Assembly (NCBI RefSeq): GCF_000470775.1
Contig: NC_022438.1
Location: 496,001-560,000 of the forward strand
Reading direction: 5' to 3'
Origin: Leifsonia xyli subsp. cynodontis DSM 46306
Lineage (GTDB): Bacteria; Actinomycetota; Actinomycetes; Actinomycetales; Microbacteriaceae
Length of the DNA stretch: 64,000 bases
A program made the translations under genes and the position numbers. Positions 30,629 through 41,012 of this stretch are shown here, piece after piece; position 1 is the stretch's first letter, and each line of letters starts with the position of its first letter. A model generated the notes under the pieces. The model was given only the letters and a program-made list of their open reading frames with translations, did no database searches and had not been told where the DNA came from.

Positions 30629-31792
30629 GTGGATCTATACGAGTACCAGGCCAGAGACCTGTTTGAGAAGTACGGGGTCCCGGTCCTTCCGGGCCTCGTC
30701 GCAGACACCCCGGAGGAGGTTCGCGCAGCCGCGGAGAAGCTCGGCGGGGTGACCGTGGTCAAGGCGCAGGTGAAGACCGGCGGCCGCGGCAAGGCAGGCG
30801 GTGTCAAGGTCGCCAAGACCCCGGAGGAGGCGGAGGAAGCGGCGAAAGCCATCCTGGGCCTCGACATCAAGGGGCACGTCGTTCGCAGGGTCATGGTGGC
30901 CGGCGGCGCGCGCATCGCCCGCGAGTTCTACTTCTCGGTGCTCCTGGACCGGGCCAACCGCTCCTATCTGTCGCTCACGAGCGTCGAGGGCGGCATGGAG
31001 ATCGAGCAGCTCGCGGTCGAGAAGCCGGAGGCGCTCGCGCGCATCGAGGTCGACCCGATCGAGGGCGTCGACACCGTGAAGGCCACCGAGATCGCGAAGG
31101 CCGCCGGGTTCCCGGAGGAGCTGGCCGCCACGGTCGCCGCTGTGTTCGTCAAGCTGTACGAGGTCTACAAGGGCGAGGACGCGACGCTGGTCGAGGTCAA
31201 CCCGCTGGTTCTGACCGAGGAGGGCGAGGTGATCGCGCTCGACGGCAAGGTGACGCTCGACGAGAACGCCGGGTTCCGTCACCCGGAGCACGAGGAGCTC
31301 GAAGACAAGGCCGCGGCCGACCCGCTGGAGGCGAAGGCCAAGCAGGCGGATCTCAACTACGTCAAGCTCGACGGCCAGGTCGGCATCATCGGAAACGGCG
31401 CGGGTCTCGTCATGTCGACGCTGGATGTCGTGGCTTACGCGGGTGAGAAGCACCAGGGCGTCAAACCGGCGAACTTCCTCGACATCGGCGGCGGCGCGTC
31501 GGCCGAAGTGATGGCGGCCGGGCTCGATGTCATTCTGAACGACCCGCAGGTCAAGAGCGTATTCGTGAACGTCTTCGGCGGCATCACCGCCTGCGACGCG
31601 GTCGCGAACGGCATCGTCAAGGCGCTGGAGATCCTCGGCGGCGACGCCAACAAGCCGCTTGTGGTGCGTCTCGACGGCAACAACGTCGACGAGGGGCGCC
31701 GCATCCTGACCGACGCGAACCACCCGCTGGTCACCCTCGCACTCACCATGGACGAAGGCGCCGACAAGGCCGCCGAGCTGGCCGCGAAGTAA
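30629..31792 (+). CDS. sucC: Succinate-CoA ligase (ADP-forming) beta subunit
   Basis: The ATP-grasp subunit of the TCA-cycle enzyme that converts succinyl-CoA to succinate with ATP formation. It has 387 residues, the normal length. [19 protein letters not shown] is the standard N-terminus, which fixes the start at GTG 30629. [16 protein letters not shown] is the nucleotide loop, and [20 protein letters not shown] is also conserved. sucD follows after 26 bp. Nothing in the 234 bp upstream is recognised except the end of the divergent surface-protein gene. Confidence 0.96.
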   Translation: MDLYEYQARDLFEKYGVPVLPGLVADTPEEVRAAAEKLGGVTVVKAQVKTGGRGKAGGVKVAKTPEEAEEAAKAILGLDIKGHVVRRVMVAGGARIAREFYFSVLLDRANRSYLSLTSVEGGMEIEQLAVEKPEALARIEVDPIEGVDTVKATEIAKAAGFPEELAATVAAVFVKLYEVYKGEDATLVEVNPLVLTEEGEVIALDGKVTLDENAGFRHPEHEELEDKAAADPLEAKAKQADLNYVKLDGQVGIIGNGAGLVMSTLDVVAYAGEKHQGVKPANFLDIGGGASAEVMAAGLDVILNDPQVKSVFVNVFGGITACDAVANGIVKALEILGGDANKPLVVRLDGNNVDEGRRILTDANHPLVTLALTMDEGADKAAELAAK

Positions 31793-31818
31793 GCGCCGAG
31801 TAAGGACGAATCAGAGAT

Positions 31819-32706
31819 ATGTCTATCTTCCTCAACAAGGACTCCAAGGTCATCGTCCAGGGCATCACCGGCGGCGAGGGCACCAAGCACACCGCACTGA
31901 TGCTGAAGGCGGGCACGCGGGTCGTCGGCGGCGTCAACGCCCGCAAGGCCGGCACCACCGTCACCCACGGGGACGCCGAGCTGCCTGTGTTCGGGACGGT
32001 CGCCGAGGCCATCGAGAAGACCGGCGCCGATGTGTCGATCGTCTTCGTGCCGCCGGTGTTCGCGAAGGACGCCATGATCGAGGCGATCGACGCCGAGATC
32101 CCGCTGCTCGTCGTGATCACCGAGGGCATCCCGGTGCAGGACTCCGCCGAGGCGTGGGCCTATGCCAAGGAGAAGGGCAACAAGACCCGGATCATCGGAC
32201 CGAACTGCCCCGGCATCATCACCCCGGGCGAGTCGCTGGTCGGCATCACCCCGGCGACGATCACCGGCAAGGGCCCGATCGGCTTGGTCTCGAAGTCGGG
32301 AACGCTGACCTACCAGATGATGTACGAGTTGCGCGATCTGGGCTTCTCGACGGCCATCGGCATCGGCGGCGACCCGATCATCGGGACCACTCACATCGAC
32401 GCGCTCGCCGCGTTCGAGGCGGACCCCGAGACCAAGGCGATCGTCATGATCGGCGAGATCGGCGGTGACGCGGAGGAGCGCGCGGCCGACTTCATCAAGG
32501 CCAATGTGACGAAGCCTGTGGTTGGCTATGTCGCCGGGTTCACCGCGCCGGAGGGCAAGACGATGGGCCACGCGGGCGCGATCGTCTCCGGCTCTGCGGG
32601 CACGGCTCAGGCGAAGAAGGAGGCGCTGGAGGCCGCGGGTGTGAAGGTCGGCAAGACTCCGTCCGAGACCGCGGCGCTGCTCCGCGAGGTGTACGCCGCG
32701 CTGTAA
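31819..32706 (+). CDS. sucD: Succinate-CoA ligase (ADP-forming) alpha subunit
   Basis: Binds CoA and carries the phosphohistidine intermediate. It has 295 residues. [19 protein letters not shown] is the CoA-binding Rossmann start, [13 protein letters not shown] is a family signature, and the active-site His lies in [10 protein letters not shown] near residue 252. It forms an operon with sucC and ends in a strong terminator. Confidence 0.96.
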   Translation: MSIFLNKDSKVIVQGITGGEGTKHTALMLKAGTRVVGGVNARKAGTTVTHGDAELPVFGTVAEAIEKTGADVSIVFVPPVFAKDAMIEAIDAEIPLLVVITEGIPVQDSAEAWAYAKEKGNKTRIIGPNCPGIITPGESLVGITPATITGKGPIGLVSKSGTLTYQMMYELRDLGFSTAIGIGGDPIIGTTHIDALAAFEADPETKAIVMIGEIGGDAEERAADFIKANVTKPVVGYVAGFTAPEGKTMGHAGAIVSGSAGTAQAKKEALEAAGVKVGKTPSETAALLREVYAAL

Positions 32707-32734
32707 TCGCGCTGCCCACCTGCGAGACCGTCCG

Positions 32735-32770
32735 GACGGGCCGGGTTCCTCCCCAGGAACCTGGCCCGTC
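32735..32770 (+). terminator. Hairpin terminator after sucD
   Basis: A 16-bp stem with one G-T pair (32735-32750 with 32755-32770) closes a CCCC loop, 28 bp beyond the sucD stop. It marks the end of the sucCD operon. Confidence 0.85.
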
Positions 32771-33031
32771 CGCCTTCCAAACGGATTGCGCGGGTTCGAC
32801 TCTCGTGGCCCTCCTTGCTGGAGAAGACCAGATCAGAGCAGATGTTCTGGCAACAGGAGCGTCAGTTAGGAAGCGAGGAAAGGGGTACGGGTCCGCCGTC
32901 GGGAAGGACAACGGCTCCGGTCGTTGTCACTGTCCACGATCACGCCACTGACTTCTCCACAGAAACGAAATGTGTCATCGGCAGTTGGCTCCGCGGCGAT
33001 ACAGTGAACGCACTCGGTGAAGGGGGCGGCC
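32771..33031. other. Intergenic stretch without recognised gene
   Basis: The 325-bp gap between sucD and the next gene holds the sucD terminator, a short T-arm-like motif (gggttcgact near 32790) and presumably the promoter of the following gene. I see no open frame with a credible start. Confidence 0.5.
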
Positions 33032-34406
33032 ATGACACGCTTGACGAAATCCGACCTTCTGGAGCGTCTCGCGGTCTTGGAAGCGGAGAACTCCTCCCTC
33101 CGCGCCCGCGTGGACGACAGCGTGACCGAGCCGTTGCCGGATGCGGCGGCCGGAACACCGCGGAAGCACCGGCGCGGGTGGGGATGGACGCTGCTGGCGG
33201 TCGCGCTGATCGCGATCGGCGCCGTTCTGGCCCCGGTGGCTGTGGTGGCGGCCTGGGCGAAGGCGCAGCTGACGGACACCGACAGCTGCGTCTCCGCCTA
33301 TGCGCCGCTGGCGGACGACCCCGCGGTGCAGAAGTACATCACGGCCGAGACGGTCACGGTCATCCAGAGCCATGTCGATATCCCGGGCATCACCTCCGAG
33401 GTCGTCGACGGGATCACCCAGCTCGGCACGGCCCCGGCCGCCACGAAAGCGCTGGAACTGCTGAAAGGGCCGCTCGCTCAGGGGGTGGTTTCGCTGATCC
33501 AGACGACAGTCGGGAACTTCGTGTCGTCGGACGCGTTCGCTCAGGTCTTCGAACAGGCGCTGCGGACCTCGCACGACCAGCTCGTCGCGACGATGCAGAA
33601 TGACCCGAAAGCGGCGATCAGCGTGGGGTCCGACGGATCGGTCGGCATCCAGCTCGCGCCGATCATCGACCGGGTGAAGCAGGTGCTCGAGGATCGGGGC
33701 ATAACGTTCGCCTCGCGGATACCGTCCATCGATCAGACACTCACGATCGCCCAGAACTCCTCCAATCCCGACCATCCAGTTGTTCTACGGAGTGGCGGTC
33801 GCAGCGGGCGCGTGGCTGCCCTGGGTGTCGTTCGCCCTGCTCGCGCTCGGTGTGGTCGTCACCCGGCGCCGCCCGGTCGCGCTCATCGGGGCGTCGGCGG
33901 CGCTGGCGATCGCGATGAGCGCGATCCTCGCCGGGATCGGGATCGGCCGGATCGTCTTCGTGGCCTCGGTGTCGCCGTCGCTGATCCCGGCCGGGGTGGC
34001 GACCACGGTCTACGCCACTGTCACGACGAGGATGCAGGACACGGCGGTCGCGGTCCTCGTGCTGGCGCTCGTGGGCTGGTATTCGGGTCCGTTCGCCGTC
34101 CCGCGGCGGTTGCGGGGCTTCTTCGGCTCCGGCGCCGCCTGGGTGCGCGCGGCCGCCGAGCGGCACGGGATCTCGACCGGGACGGCCGGCGAGCGGTTCT
34201 ACGCGCAGCGGGTGCTGCTGCGGAGTGCGGTCGCGGTCGTCGCGGCCGCGATCGTGCTGTTCGTCCGGCCGCTCTCGTCCGGTCTCATCGTCGGCACACT
34301 GGTTGTCGCGGCGGCCATCGTCGCCATCCTGGAAGTGGTGCAGCGACCGGTGATCACCGTGCCCGAGAACGCGAGCGAGGACACGCCGGTGATGACCGTC
34401 TCCTGA
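33032..34406 (+). pseudogene. Hypothetical membrane protein, frameshifted
   Basis: The repaired product is about 457 residues. It has a short coiled N-terminus (LLERLAVLEAENSSLRARV), a transmembrane helix (TLLAVALIAIGAVLAPVAVV), an extracytoplasmic domain of about 190 residues, then several helices and a cytoplasmic tail with [15 protein letters not shown]. The first frame is good up to LTIAQNSS, then meaningless. The second frame resumes with TIQLFYGVAVAAGAWLPWV. An extra A in tccaatcccgacc (near 33770) accounts for the shift. The family is common in actinobacteria and has no assigned function. Confidence 0.75.
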
Positions 34407-34461
34407 GCCCCGAAGTGTCGGGCGGGCGGCGCGGGCGGTGGCCGGTAGGCTCCATCCGGTC

Positions 34462-35793
34462 ATGAATCGCACAACCGTCGCCCTGCTCGCCGCGCTGGAA
34501 GCGGTCGTCGTCGCGGCGGTCGGACTCGGGATCTGCGTCGTGCCGTTCACGATCCTCTGGGCGGCCCAGTATCACCTCGGCTCCGAATTCCTGGTCGTGT
34601 GGCGCGCGGCGGCCGATGTCTGGCTGACCGGTCACGGGGTCGACCTGACCGTGACGCTCGGCGCCCAGACCGTCGCGACGCTCGGGCTGCCGGGCGCGGC
34701 GACGCCGTTCCCTGTGACGATCGCCCTCCTGGGGTTCGCCGTCCTCACCGCCGGGCTCGGCGTCCGGACCGGGATGCGCGTCGCCGAGACGCCGTTCCGC
34801 TTCACCGGCGCGGTGAGTGCGCTCACCGCCTTCCTGATCGTGTCGGCCCTCGTGACGCTGACCGCGGGCAGCGCGCCCGTGCAGCCGTCGGTGTGGCAGG
34901 GGATTCTGCTGCCGCCGTTCGTCTACGGGGTGGGCATCGCTGCGGGGTTCGCGTTCGCCGCCGGGCACACGCCGCGCCCGGCCGACGCTGCGAGCGCGGA
35001 CGCCCGGGCAGACGCTCCCGGCGGTGCGGCGACGGGTGCGCCAGCGCCGGACCCGGTGGCCGCGGAAGCGCGGGACGGCGCATCGGCGAGCCCCGTGGCC
35101 CTCCTCACCGCTCTCAGCACCCGAGTCCGTACGATCGCCCTCTCGGTCCCGGCCCCTGTCTGGACGGCGGCTGTCGGCGTCCTGCGCGCCGGGAGCGCCG
35201 CCGCCGCCATCGTCATCGGGCTGGCCTCCCTCATCCTGACGCTGCTCATCTTCGGCAACTACGGTGCGATCATCAGCCTGTACGAGCAGTTGCAGACCGG
35301 GGTCGCGGGTGGAATCGCGCTGACCGTCGGGCAGCTGGCCTTCCTGCCGAACCTCGTGATCTGGCTGGCGTCGTGGCTCATCGGTCCGGGCTTCGCGATC
35401 GGAACCGGTTCGTCGGTGAGCCCGATCGGAACCGATCTCGGACCCTTGCCAGGGCTCCCGCTGTTCGGGGTGATCCCGGCTCACGGGTACTCGTTCGGGC
35501 TGGTGGGGGTCGTGGTGCCGCTGCTCGCGGGTTTCCTCGCGGGGGCGCTGCTCCGGGGCACACGCCGGGTACACACCGATGGTGCGTTTGCCCTCTTTCT
35601 CATCGCACTTGGCATCGGTATAGTGTCTGGCGTCGAGCTCGGTCTGCTCGCGTGGGGGTCTTCTGGTGCGCTCGGCCCTGGTCGACTGCACGACGTAGGG
35701 CCGAGCCCGTGGCTGGTCGGAGCTCTCGCGGCGGCGGAGGTCGCGGTCGCGGCTGTGATCGGTCTGTTGGCGGGAGGACGAGGGCGAAGATGA
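34462..35793 (+). CDS. DUF6350-type polytopic membrane protein
   Basis: A 443-residue protein with about nine hydrophobic segments and a Pro/Ala-rich cytoplasmic loop near residues 170-200. The layout ([20 protein letters not shown] near the start, [20 protein letters not shown] in the middle) matches the DUF6350 family, usually next to purN in Microbacteriaceae. Here a ThrE-type exporter gene is interposed. The function is unknown. It starts at ATG 34462; its stop overlaps the next start. Confidence 0.75.
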   Translation: MNRTTVALLAALEAVVVAAVGLGICVVPFTILWAAQYHLGSEFLVVWRAAADVWLTGHGVDLTVTLGAQTVATLGLPGAATPFPVTIALLGFAVLTAGLGVRTGMRVAETPFRFTGAVSALTAFLIVSALVTLTAGSAPVQPSVWQGILLPPFVYGVGIAAGFAFAAGHTPRPADAASADARADAPGGAATGAPAPDPVAAEARDGASASPVALLTALSTRVRTIALSVPAPVWTAAVGVLRAGSAAAAIVIGLASLILTLLIFGNYGAIISLYEQLQTGVAGGIALTVGQLAFLPNLVIWLASWLIGPGFAIGTGSSVSPIGTDLGPLPGLPLFGVIPAHGYSFGLVGVVVPLLAGFLAGALLRGTRRVHTDGAFALFLIALGIGIVSGVELGLLAWGSSGALGPGRLHDVGPSPWLVGALAAAEVAVAAVIGLLAGGRGRR

Positions 35794-37109
35794 GATTCTG
35801 GCGATGTCGCCAGCGGTCGGAGCCGGTGTTCCGGCGTCGGCGGGTCGAGGCGGAACAGCTTGTCGAGAGCCCATCCGTGCAGCTGCAGGAGTTCCTGGTC
35901 CAGCTCGGCGGCGCCCTGCTCTCGATCGGAATGGCGGCGACCGATATCCAGAACACGCTGAAACGTGTCGCCACGGCGCTCGGCGCGCCGAAGGCCGCGA
36001 TTTTCGTGTTCCCGACGTTCATGGCCGTCGGGATGCCGGGGGAGCAGCAGACGCGCTTCGAGGTCTCCGTCCCGTCCGGCGAGGAGCTGCGCTTCGACCG
36101 AGCCTCCTCCGTCTACGCGGTCGCGGACCGGGCTGTCAGCGGGACGATCACCGCCACCGAGGGCATCAAAGTGCTGCACGCGGTCGAGGTCGCGAAACCG
36201 CGGTTCCGTGGTCTTGTCCGTGTTTTCGGACACGGGTTCGCCGCTGCCGGGGTCGCCCTCGTGCTCCTCGGAGCCGAACTTCCCACCATGCTGGACGCCC
36301 TGGTGCTGGGGATGCTCGTCGGTGCGGCGAAACTGGCGGTGCGCCCCGGAACCCACGCTGCCATCCTGTTTCCCGTCGCCACCGCCTTCCTGCTCGCGCT
36401 GCTGATCTTCTCGCTCGGGAAGACGGTGGTCGTCGGCGCGCCGTTGCAGGCGCTCATCCCACCGCTGGTCACGCTCCTGCCCGGCGCGGTCCTCACGACC
36501 GGTGCCCGGGAGCTCGCGGCAGGGGACACGATCGCGGGCGCCAGTCGGCTGGTCTCGGGGATCGTCCAGCTCGGTTTCCTCGCGACCGGCATCCTGGCTG
36601 CGATGACCATCACCGGTGTCCCCGCGCGCGCAGCGCTGGTCGCGACAACGCCCACGCTCGGCGCGTTCCAGCCGTGGCTCGGCGTGATCCTGTTCTCTCT
36701 GGGGATTTTCCTCTACTACTGCGGACCGCGGCGCTCGCTGTTCTTCCTGACGTTCGTGCTCCTGGGGGCCTACGGCGCACAGGTGCTCGGCGCGATGGCC
36801 GTTGGCACGGTTTTCAGCGGGTTCTTCGGCGCCTGCGCGCTCACGCTCCTGGCCTACCTGATCCAGTCGGCGCCGGGCGCGCCCCCGGCTGTCGTATGTT
36901 TCCTGCCTTCATTCTGGCTGCTCGTCCCCGGGGCGACCGGGCTGATCGAGCTCGCTCAGAGCGCGGCCGGTGTCGGCTTCGACCCGAGGAGCGTCCCCAA
37001 TGTGCTGGGCTCCATCGTGGCGATCGCTCTCGGCGTGCTGGTGGGGACGGCGCTGTTTCGGCAGATCTACACGTTCACGCCGGCGCCCTGGAGGCTGCGT
37101 CCGGTCTGA
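35790..37109 (+). CDS. ThrE-type threonine/serine exporter family protein
   Basis: An inner-membrane protein of 439 residues. The N-terminal soluble domain (about residues 25-135, [18 protein letters not shown]...FPTFMAVGM) corresponds to the DUF1212/ThrE domain; about ten transmembrane helices follow in two groups. The family exports threonine and serine in Corynebacterium. Substrate specificity cannot be read from sequence. ATG 35790 overlaps the stop of the upstream gene, suggesting coupled translation. Confidence 0.82.
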   Translation: MRFWRCRQRSEPVFRRRRVEAEQLVESPSVQLQEFLVQLGGALLSIGMAATDIQNTLKRVATALGAPKAAIFVFPTFMAVGMPGEQQTRFEVSVPSGEELRFDRASSVYAVADRAVSGTITATEGIKVLHAVEVAKPRFRGLVRVFGHGFAAAGVALVLLGAELPTMLDALVLGMLVGAAKLAVRPGTHAAILFPVATAFLLALLIFSLGKTVVVGAPLQALIPPLVTLLPGAVLTTGARELAAGDTIAGASRLVSGIVQLGFLATGILAAMTITGVPARAALVATTPTLGAFQPWLGVILFSLGIFLYYCGPRRSLFFLTFVLLGAYGAQVLGAMAVGTVFSGFFGACALTLLAYLIQSAPGAPPAVVCFLPSFWLLVPGATGLIELAQSAAGVGFDPRSVPNVLGSIVAIALGVLVGTALFRQIYTFTPAPWRLRPV

Positions 37110-37151
37110 GCGCGGTCGGGCCGCCTTCGTGCGCCCCGGTAGGCTGGACCC

Positions 37152-37745
37152 GTGCTTTCGATTGTGGTGCTGATCTCCGGCGCTGGCTCCAACCTGCGCG
37201 CTCTGCTGGAGGCCGCGGCCGATGCCGAGTTCCCCGCCCGTGTGGTCGCCGTCGGCGCCGACCGCGATGCGGACGGGCTCGCCCACGCGGAGGCGTTCGG
37301 CGTGCCGAGCTTCACGGTGCCCTTCACGTCGTACGACGATCGCGCCGCGTGGGGGGATGCGCTGCTCGCACAGATCGAGCAGTGGCAGCCGGACCTCGTC
37401 ATCCTCTCCGGCTTCATGCGGCTGGTGCCTCCGCGCGTGGTCGCGGCGTTCTCGCCCTTCCTCCTCAACACCCACCCGGCCTACCTGCCCGAGTTCCCCG
37501 GCGCCCACGGGGTGCGGGACGCGCTGGCCGCGGGCGCGACCCAGACCGGCGCGAGCCTGATCGTCGTGGACGACGGAGTGGACGCCGGGCCCATCGTCTG
37601 CCAGGAGCGCGTGCCGGTGGAGCCGGGCGACACCGAGGCCAGCCTGCACGAGCGCATCAAACCTGTGGAGCGGCGGCTGCTCATCGGAGCCGTACTCGAC
37701 ATCGCCAACGGACACCTCGACCTCAAGGAGCTTTCCCGAGCATGA
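37152..37745 (+). CDS. purN: Phosphoribosylglycinamide formyltransferase
   Basis: Transfers formyl from 10-formyl-THF to GAR in purine synthesis. It has 197 residues. The phosphate loop is [14 protein letters not shown], the catalytic Asn/His region is [20 protein letters not shown], and the Asp lies in [13 protein letters not shown]. The start is GTG 37152. The stop overlaps the purH ATG, so the two purine genes are coupled. Confidence 0.95.
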   Translation: MLSIVVLISGAGSNLRALLEAAADAEFPARVVAVGADRDADGLAHAEAFGVPSFTVPFTSYDDRAAWGDALLAQIEQWQPDLVILSGFMRLVPPRVVAAFSPFLLNTHPAYLPEFPGAHGVRDALAAGATQTGASLIVVDDGVDAGPIVCQERVPVEPGDTEASLHERIKPVERRLLIGAVLDIANGHLDLKELSRA

Positions 37746-39322
37746 GCGGCCCCCGCCACGACACCAGCCTCTTCCGCGAACGGGATGTCGTTCCGATCCG
37801 ACGCGCGCTGATCTCGGTCAGCGACAAGACCGGTCTGCTCGACCTGGCGGCGTCCCTGGCGGACGCCGGTGTCGAGATCGTGTCGACCGGGTCGACCGCC
37901 CAGACCATCCGGGAGGCCGGGCACACGGTCACCGATGTCGCGAGCGTCACCGGTTTCCCCGAGTCGCTCGACGGCCGCGTCAAGACCCTGCACCCGGCCA
38001 TCCACTCCGGCCTGCTGGCCGATCTGCGGCTCGCCTCGCACGAGGAGCAGCTGAAGGCTCTCGGCGTCGAGCCGTTCGAGCTCGTCGTCGTGAACCTGTA
38101 CCCGTTCGTCGAGACGGTCGCTTCGGGCGCGGTGGGCGACGACGTGGTCGAGCAGATCGACATCGGGGGGCCGGCGATGGTGCGGGCGTCCGCCAAGAAC
38201 CACGCCAATGTCGCGATCGTCGTCTCGCCCGCCGACTACGCAGGTCTCGCCGCCGCGCTGGCCGCGGGCGGCACCACCCTGGGCCAGCGCCGCGAGCTGG
38301 CGGCGCGGGCGTTCGCGCACACGGCCGCCTATGACGCAGCGGTGGCCGCGTGGTTCGCGGGCGAGGTCCCGGACACCGCCGCTGCCGACGAGCGGTTCGA
38401 GGTGCGCGCCGAGCTGAGGCAGCCGCTCCGCTACGGCGAGAACGCGCACCAGGCGGCGGCCCTGTATGCGGACCCGGCCGGCCGCGGCATCGCGCAGGCC
38501 TCGCAGCACGGGGGCAAGGAGATGTCGTACAACAACTACGTGGACGCCGACGCCGCCCTCCGCAGCGCGTACGACTTCGCCGAGCCGGCCGTCGCGATCG
38601 TCAAACACGCGAACCCGTGCGGCATCGCGATCGCCGGCGACATCGCGGAAGCGCACCGCAAGGCCCACGAGTGCGACCCGGTCTCCGCTTACGGCGGTGT
38701 GATCGCCGCGAACCGGACGGTGACCCTCGCGATGGCGGAGACGGTGAGGGGCATCTTCACCGAGGTGCTGGTCGCGCCCGGCTACGAGCCCGGGGCGCTC
38801 GAACTGCTGCGGACGAAGAAGAACCTGCGCATCCTGGAGCTGCCGGCCGGCTATGCGCGGTCGCTGACCGAGTTCCGGCAGATCTCGGGCGGCGTTCTGG
38901 TTCAGGACACCGACCGCTTCGATGAGTTCGACTCCTCCGGCTGGAGACTCGTCGCCGGCCCCGAGGCGGACGCGGCCACTCGCGCCGACCTCGAGTTCGC
39001 CTGGAAGGCGTGCCGCGCTGTGAAGTCGAACGCCATCCTGCTCGCCAAGGACGGCGCCTCAGTCGGAGTCGGGATGGGCCAGGTCAACCGCGTGGACTCG
39101 TGTACCCTCGCCGTCAGCCGCGCAGCGGAGCGGGCCGTGGGCTCGGTCGCCGCCTCGGACGCCTTCTTCCCGTTCGCGGACGGTCCGGAGATCCTGATCG
39201 CCGCCGGTGTGGCGGCGATCGCGCAGCCCGGCGGCTCCATCCGCGACGAGGAGGTGATCGCCGCCGCGACGGCGGCCGGCGTCACCATGTACTTCACCGG
39301 CGAGCGGCACTTCTTCCACTGA
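37742..39322 (+). CDS. purH: Bifunctional AICAR formyltransferase / IMP cyclohydrolase
   Basis: Performs the last two steps of IMP synthesis. It has 526 residues. The N-terminal MGS-like cyclohydrolase domain has [20 protein letters not shown] and [17 protein letters not shown]. The C-terminal formyltransferase domain has [13 protein letters not shown] and [12 protein letters not shown], which carry the catalytic His and Lys. The product IMP is the substrate of GuaB in the same window. ATG 37742 overlaps the purN stop. Confidence 0.96.
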   Translation: MSGPRHDTSLFRERDVVPIRRALISVSDKTGLLDLAASLADAGVEIVSTGSTAQTIREAGHTVTDVASVTGFPESLDGRVKTLHPAIHSGLLADLRLASHEEQLKALGVEPFELVVVNLYPFVETVASGAVGDDVVEQIDIGGPAMVRASAKNHANVAIVVSPADYAGLAAALAAGGTTLGQRRELAARAFAHTAAYDAAVAAWFAGEVPDTAAADERFEVRAELRQPLRYGENAHQAAALYADPAGRGIAQASQHGGKEMSYNNYVDADAALRSAYDFAEPAVAIVKHANPCGIAIAGDIAEAHRKAHECDPVSAYGGVIAANRTVTLAMAETVRGIFTEVLVAPGYEPGALELLRTKKNLRILELPAGYARSLTEFRQISGGVLVQDTDRFDEFDSSGWRLVAGPEADAATRADLEFAWKACRAVKSNAILLAKDGASVGVGMGQVNRVDSCTLAVSRAAERAVGSVAASDAFFPFADGPEILIAAGVAAIAQPGGSIRDEEVIAAATAAGVTMYFTGERHFFH

Positions 39323-39402
39323 GCTCCGCCCGGCAGGTCGGGCTGACCTCAAACGGGACGAATGCCAGCAATTGCATAGCAACTGTCCGATAGGTTGTGT
39401 CT

Positions 39403-40620
39403 ATGACGTCTTCGTGGGGCCGCCGGCTCGTCGCATCCCTGATCGCCGCGTTCACGGTGGCCCTGGTCGTCCATGCGGCCATGATCGCCGCCTTCTATGT
39501 CGGCAGCATGGCCGGGTCGACGGCTCCCACGGGTGCGCTCATCGTCGCGGTCAGCAACTACTTCTCCTTCACGAGTGTGCTCGCCTTCGTGCTGCTCTTC
39601 GCCGCTGGTTCGGGCGGTGCGTTCGAGCGGTGGTGGACCGCGCTCATCGCCGGCGTGCTCGCCGGCTTTCTCGCTCCGGCGGCCGGCACACTGGCGACGG
39701 CGACCGCGGCCGGCTCTGCGTTCGGCGGCGACCTCTTGCTCGCGGTGCTGGGCACGCTGCTCGGGATCAACCTGCTCTACGCCGTCGGGATCGCCGTGCT
39801 GACCCCCACGTTCGGCCGCTGGCTGTTCCGCCTCGTGTCGGGCAGCAGCTTCGGGTCCGGCCGCAAGGTCGCGCTGGTCCGCATCCCCGCCGCCACCCTC
39901 GCGGGCGGCCTGGTCACCCACCTCGAGCGCGAAGCGGTCGACACCGCCAAAGCCGATGAGCAGTGGGACGCCTACGTCGCCGCTCTCGCGGGCGAGGGCT
40001 GGCAGACGGTCGAGGTTGCCAGCGCCGACGATCTCGCGGACTCAGTGTTCGTCGAGGACACCGCCGTCGTCTTCGGCGATGTCGCCGTCCTCGCGCGTCC
40101 CGGCGCCGACGAGCGCCAGCCGGAGGTCGCGGGCACGGAGGCGGCGCTGCGCACCCAGGGCCTGCGCCTGGAGCGCATCGAGGAACCGGGCACGCTCGAC
40201 GGCGGCGATGTCCTGAAGGTCGGCACTATGGTCTACGTCGGTCGCAGTGGCCGAACCAACGCCGAGGGAATCCGCCAGCTGCGCGCCCTCGTGACGCCGC
40301 TCGGCTACACGGTGGTCGCGGTTCCGGTGACCAAAGCCCTGCACCTGAAGACCGCCGTCACCGCGCTGCCGGATGGCACTCTGATCGGGTACGAGCCTAT
40401 CGTGGACGATGCCCGTGTCTTCGAGCGTTTCCTCCCCGTTCCGGAGGCACACGGCACGGCTGTCGTGGTCCTGGACGAGGGGACCGTGCTGATGTCCGCC
40501 AGCGCCCCGCAGTCGGCGGCGCTGATCCAGGACCTCGGCTACCGGGTCGTCACCGTGGACATCTCCGAGTTCGAGAAGCTCGAGGGGCGCGTGACCTGCC
40601 TCTCCGTCCGGCTCCGCTGA
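39403..40620 (+). CDS. Dimethylargininase (DDAH) with N-terminal membrane domain
   Basis: A 405-residue fusion. Residues 1-145 contain about four transmembrane helices (LIAAFTVALVVHAAMIAAFYV, FTSVLAFVLLFAAG, ALIAGVLAGFLAPAAGTLA and LLAVLGTLLGINLLYAVGIAV). Residues 150-405 are a dimethylarginine dimethylaminohydrolase domain. Its typical start, KVALVRIPAATLAGGLVTH, is followed by PGTLDGGDVL, KALHLKTAVTAL with the catalytic His, and GRVTCLSVR with the catalytic Cys near the end. The enzyme would hydrolyse methylated arginine to citrulline. Ordinary bacterial DDAH proteins are soluble and about 255 residues. ATG 39403 is the start; GTG 39397 is possible. Confidence 0.85.
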   Translation: MTSSWGRRLVASLIAAFTVALVVHAAMIAAFYVGSMAGSTAPTGALIVAVSNYFSFTSVLAFVLLFAAGSGGAFERWWTALIAGVLAGFLAPAAGTLATATAAGSAFGGDLLLAVLGTLLGINLLYAVGIAVLTPTFGRWLFRLVSGSSFGSGRKVALVRIPAATLAGGLVTHLEREAVDTAKADEQWDAYVAALAGEGWQTVEVASADDLADSVFVEDTAVVFGDVAVLARPGADERQPEVAGTEAALRTQGLRLERIEEPGTLDGGDVLKVGTMVYVGRSGRTNAEGIRQLRALVTPLGYTVVAVPVTKALHLKTAVTALPDGTLIGYEPIVDDARVFERFLPVPEAHGTAVVVLDEGTVLMSASAPQSAALIQDLGYRVVTVDISEFEKLEGRVTCLSVRLR

Positions 40621-40647
40621 CCTGCCCGGCTGATCCACCTGTTCTTC

Positions 40648-40676
40648 TTGCGTCGCATGCCAATCTGCCCTATCCT
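40648..40676 (+). promoter_or_regulatory. Strong predicted promoter
   Basis: TTGCGT (40648-40653) and TATCCT (40671-40676) are exactly 17 bp apart, one of the best sigma-70-type pairs in the window. The expected start point lies about 45 bp before the small frame at 40733. Confidence 0.5.
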
Positions 40677-40732
40677 GCAGGGTTGCCTTGTCGCAGCAAT
40701 CGGAAGACGCATTCGCTCTGTGGGAGGACGCC

Positions 40733-40822
40733 ATGACAACGACGGGAAACACACGAATCCTGACCGTGTACGGGCTCGTCGCCGCCGCGTACGCGTCCCC
40801 GGAGCCGGCCCCAGCCGGGTAG
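40733..40822 (+). CDS. Possible 29-residue peptide gene
   Basis: A short frame with a good GGGAGG Shine-Dalgarno 6 bases before ATG 40733 and a strong promoter-like pair upstream. The product begins MTTTGNTRILTVYGLVAAAY and ends SPEPAPAG. No family is recognised. It precedes a decayed heterodimeric ABC exporter by about 190 bp, so it could be a leader peptide, an exported peptide, or chance. The 392-bp gap between the DDAH gene and the exporter holds nothing else I can support. Confidence 0.35.
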   Translation: MTTTGNTRILTVYGLVAAAYASPEPAPAG

Positions 40823-41012
40823 GTCCCGGGAAGGCTCGCGCTTCCGGCTGACTCTCGCCGGCGCGCCGTCCGGGTGCCCCTCCCGGAATCCCCCGCTCGG
40901 CGCACGGTCAAGCGAACGCCTCTTTCGGCGACCTCTCAGCGCGCCCTCGGCGGGTCGGAGCCGATCCGCCGAGGAGAAGCATCGAAGAAGAACGACACAG
41001 AAAACGGAACTT

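Noticed and set aside
32780..32820. tRNA-like sequence (cttccaaa followed by gggttcgactctcg)
   Set aside because: The anticodon-like loop and T-arm-like motif are present, but no D-arm or 5' acceptor strand can be found upstream, where the sucD terminator lies. Not annotated as a tRNA.
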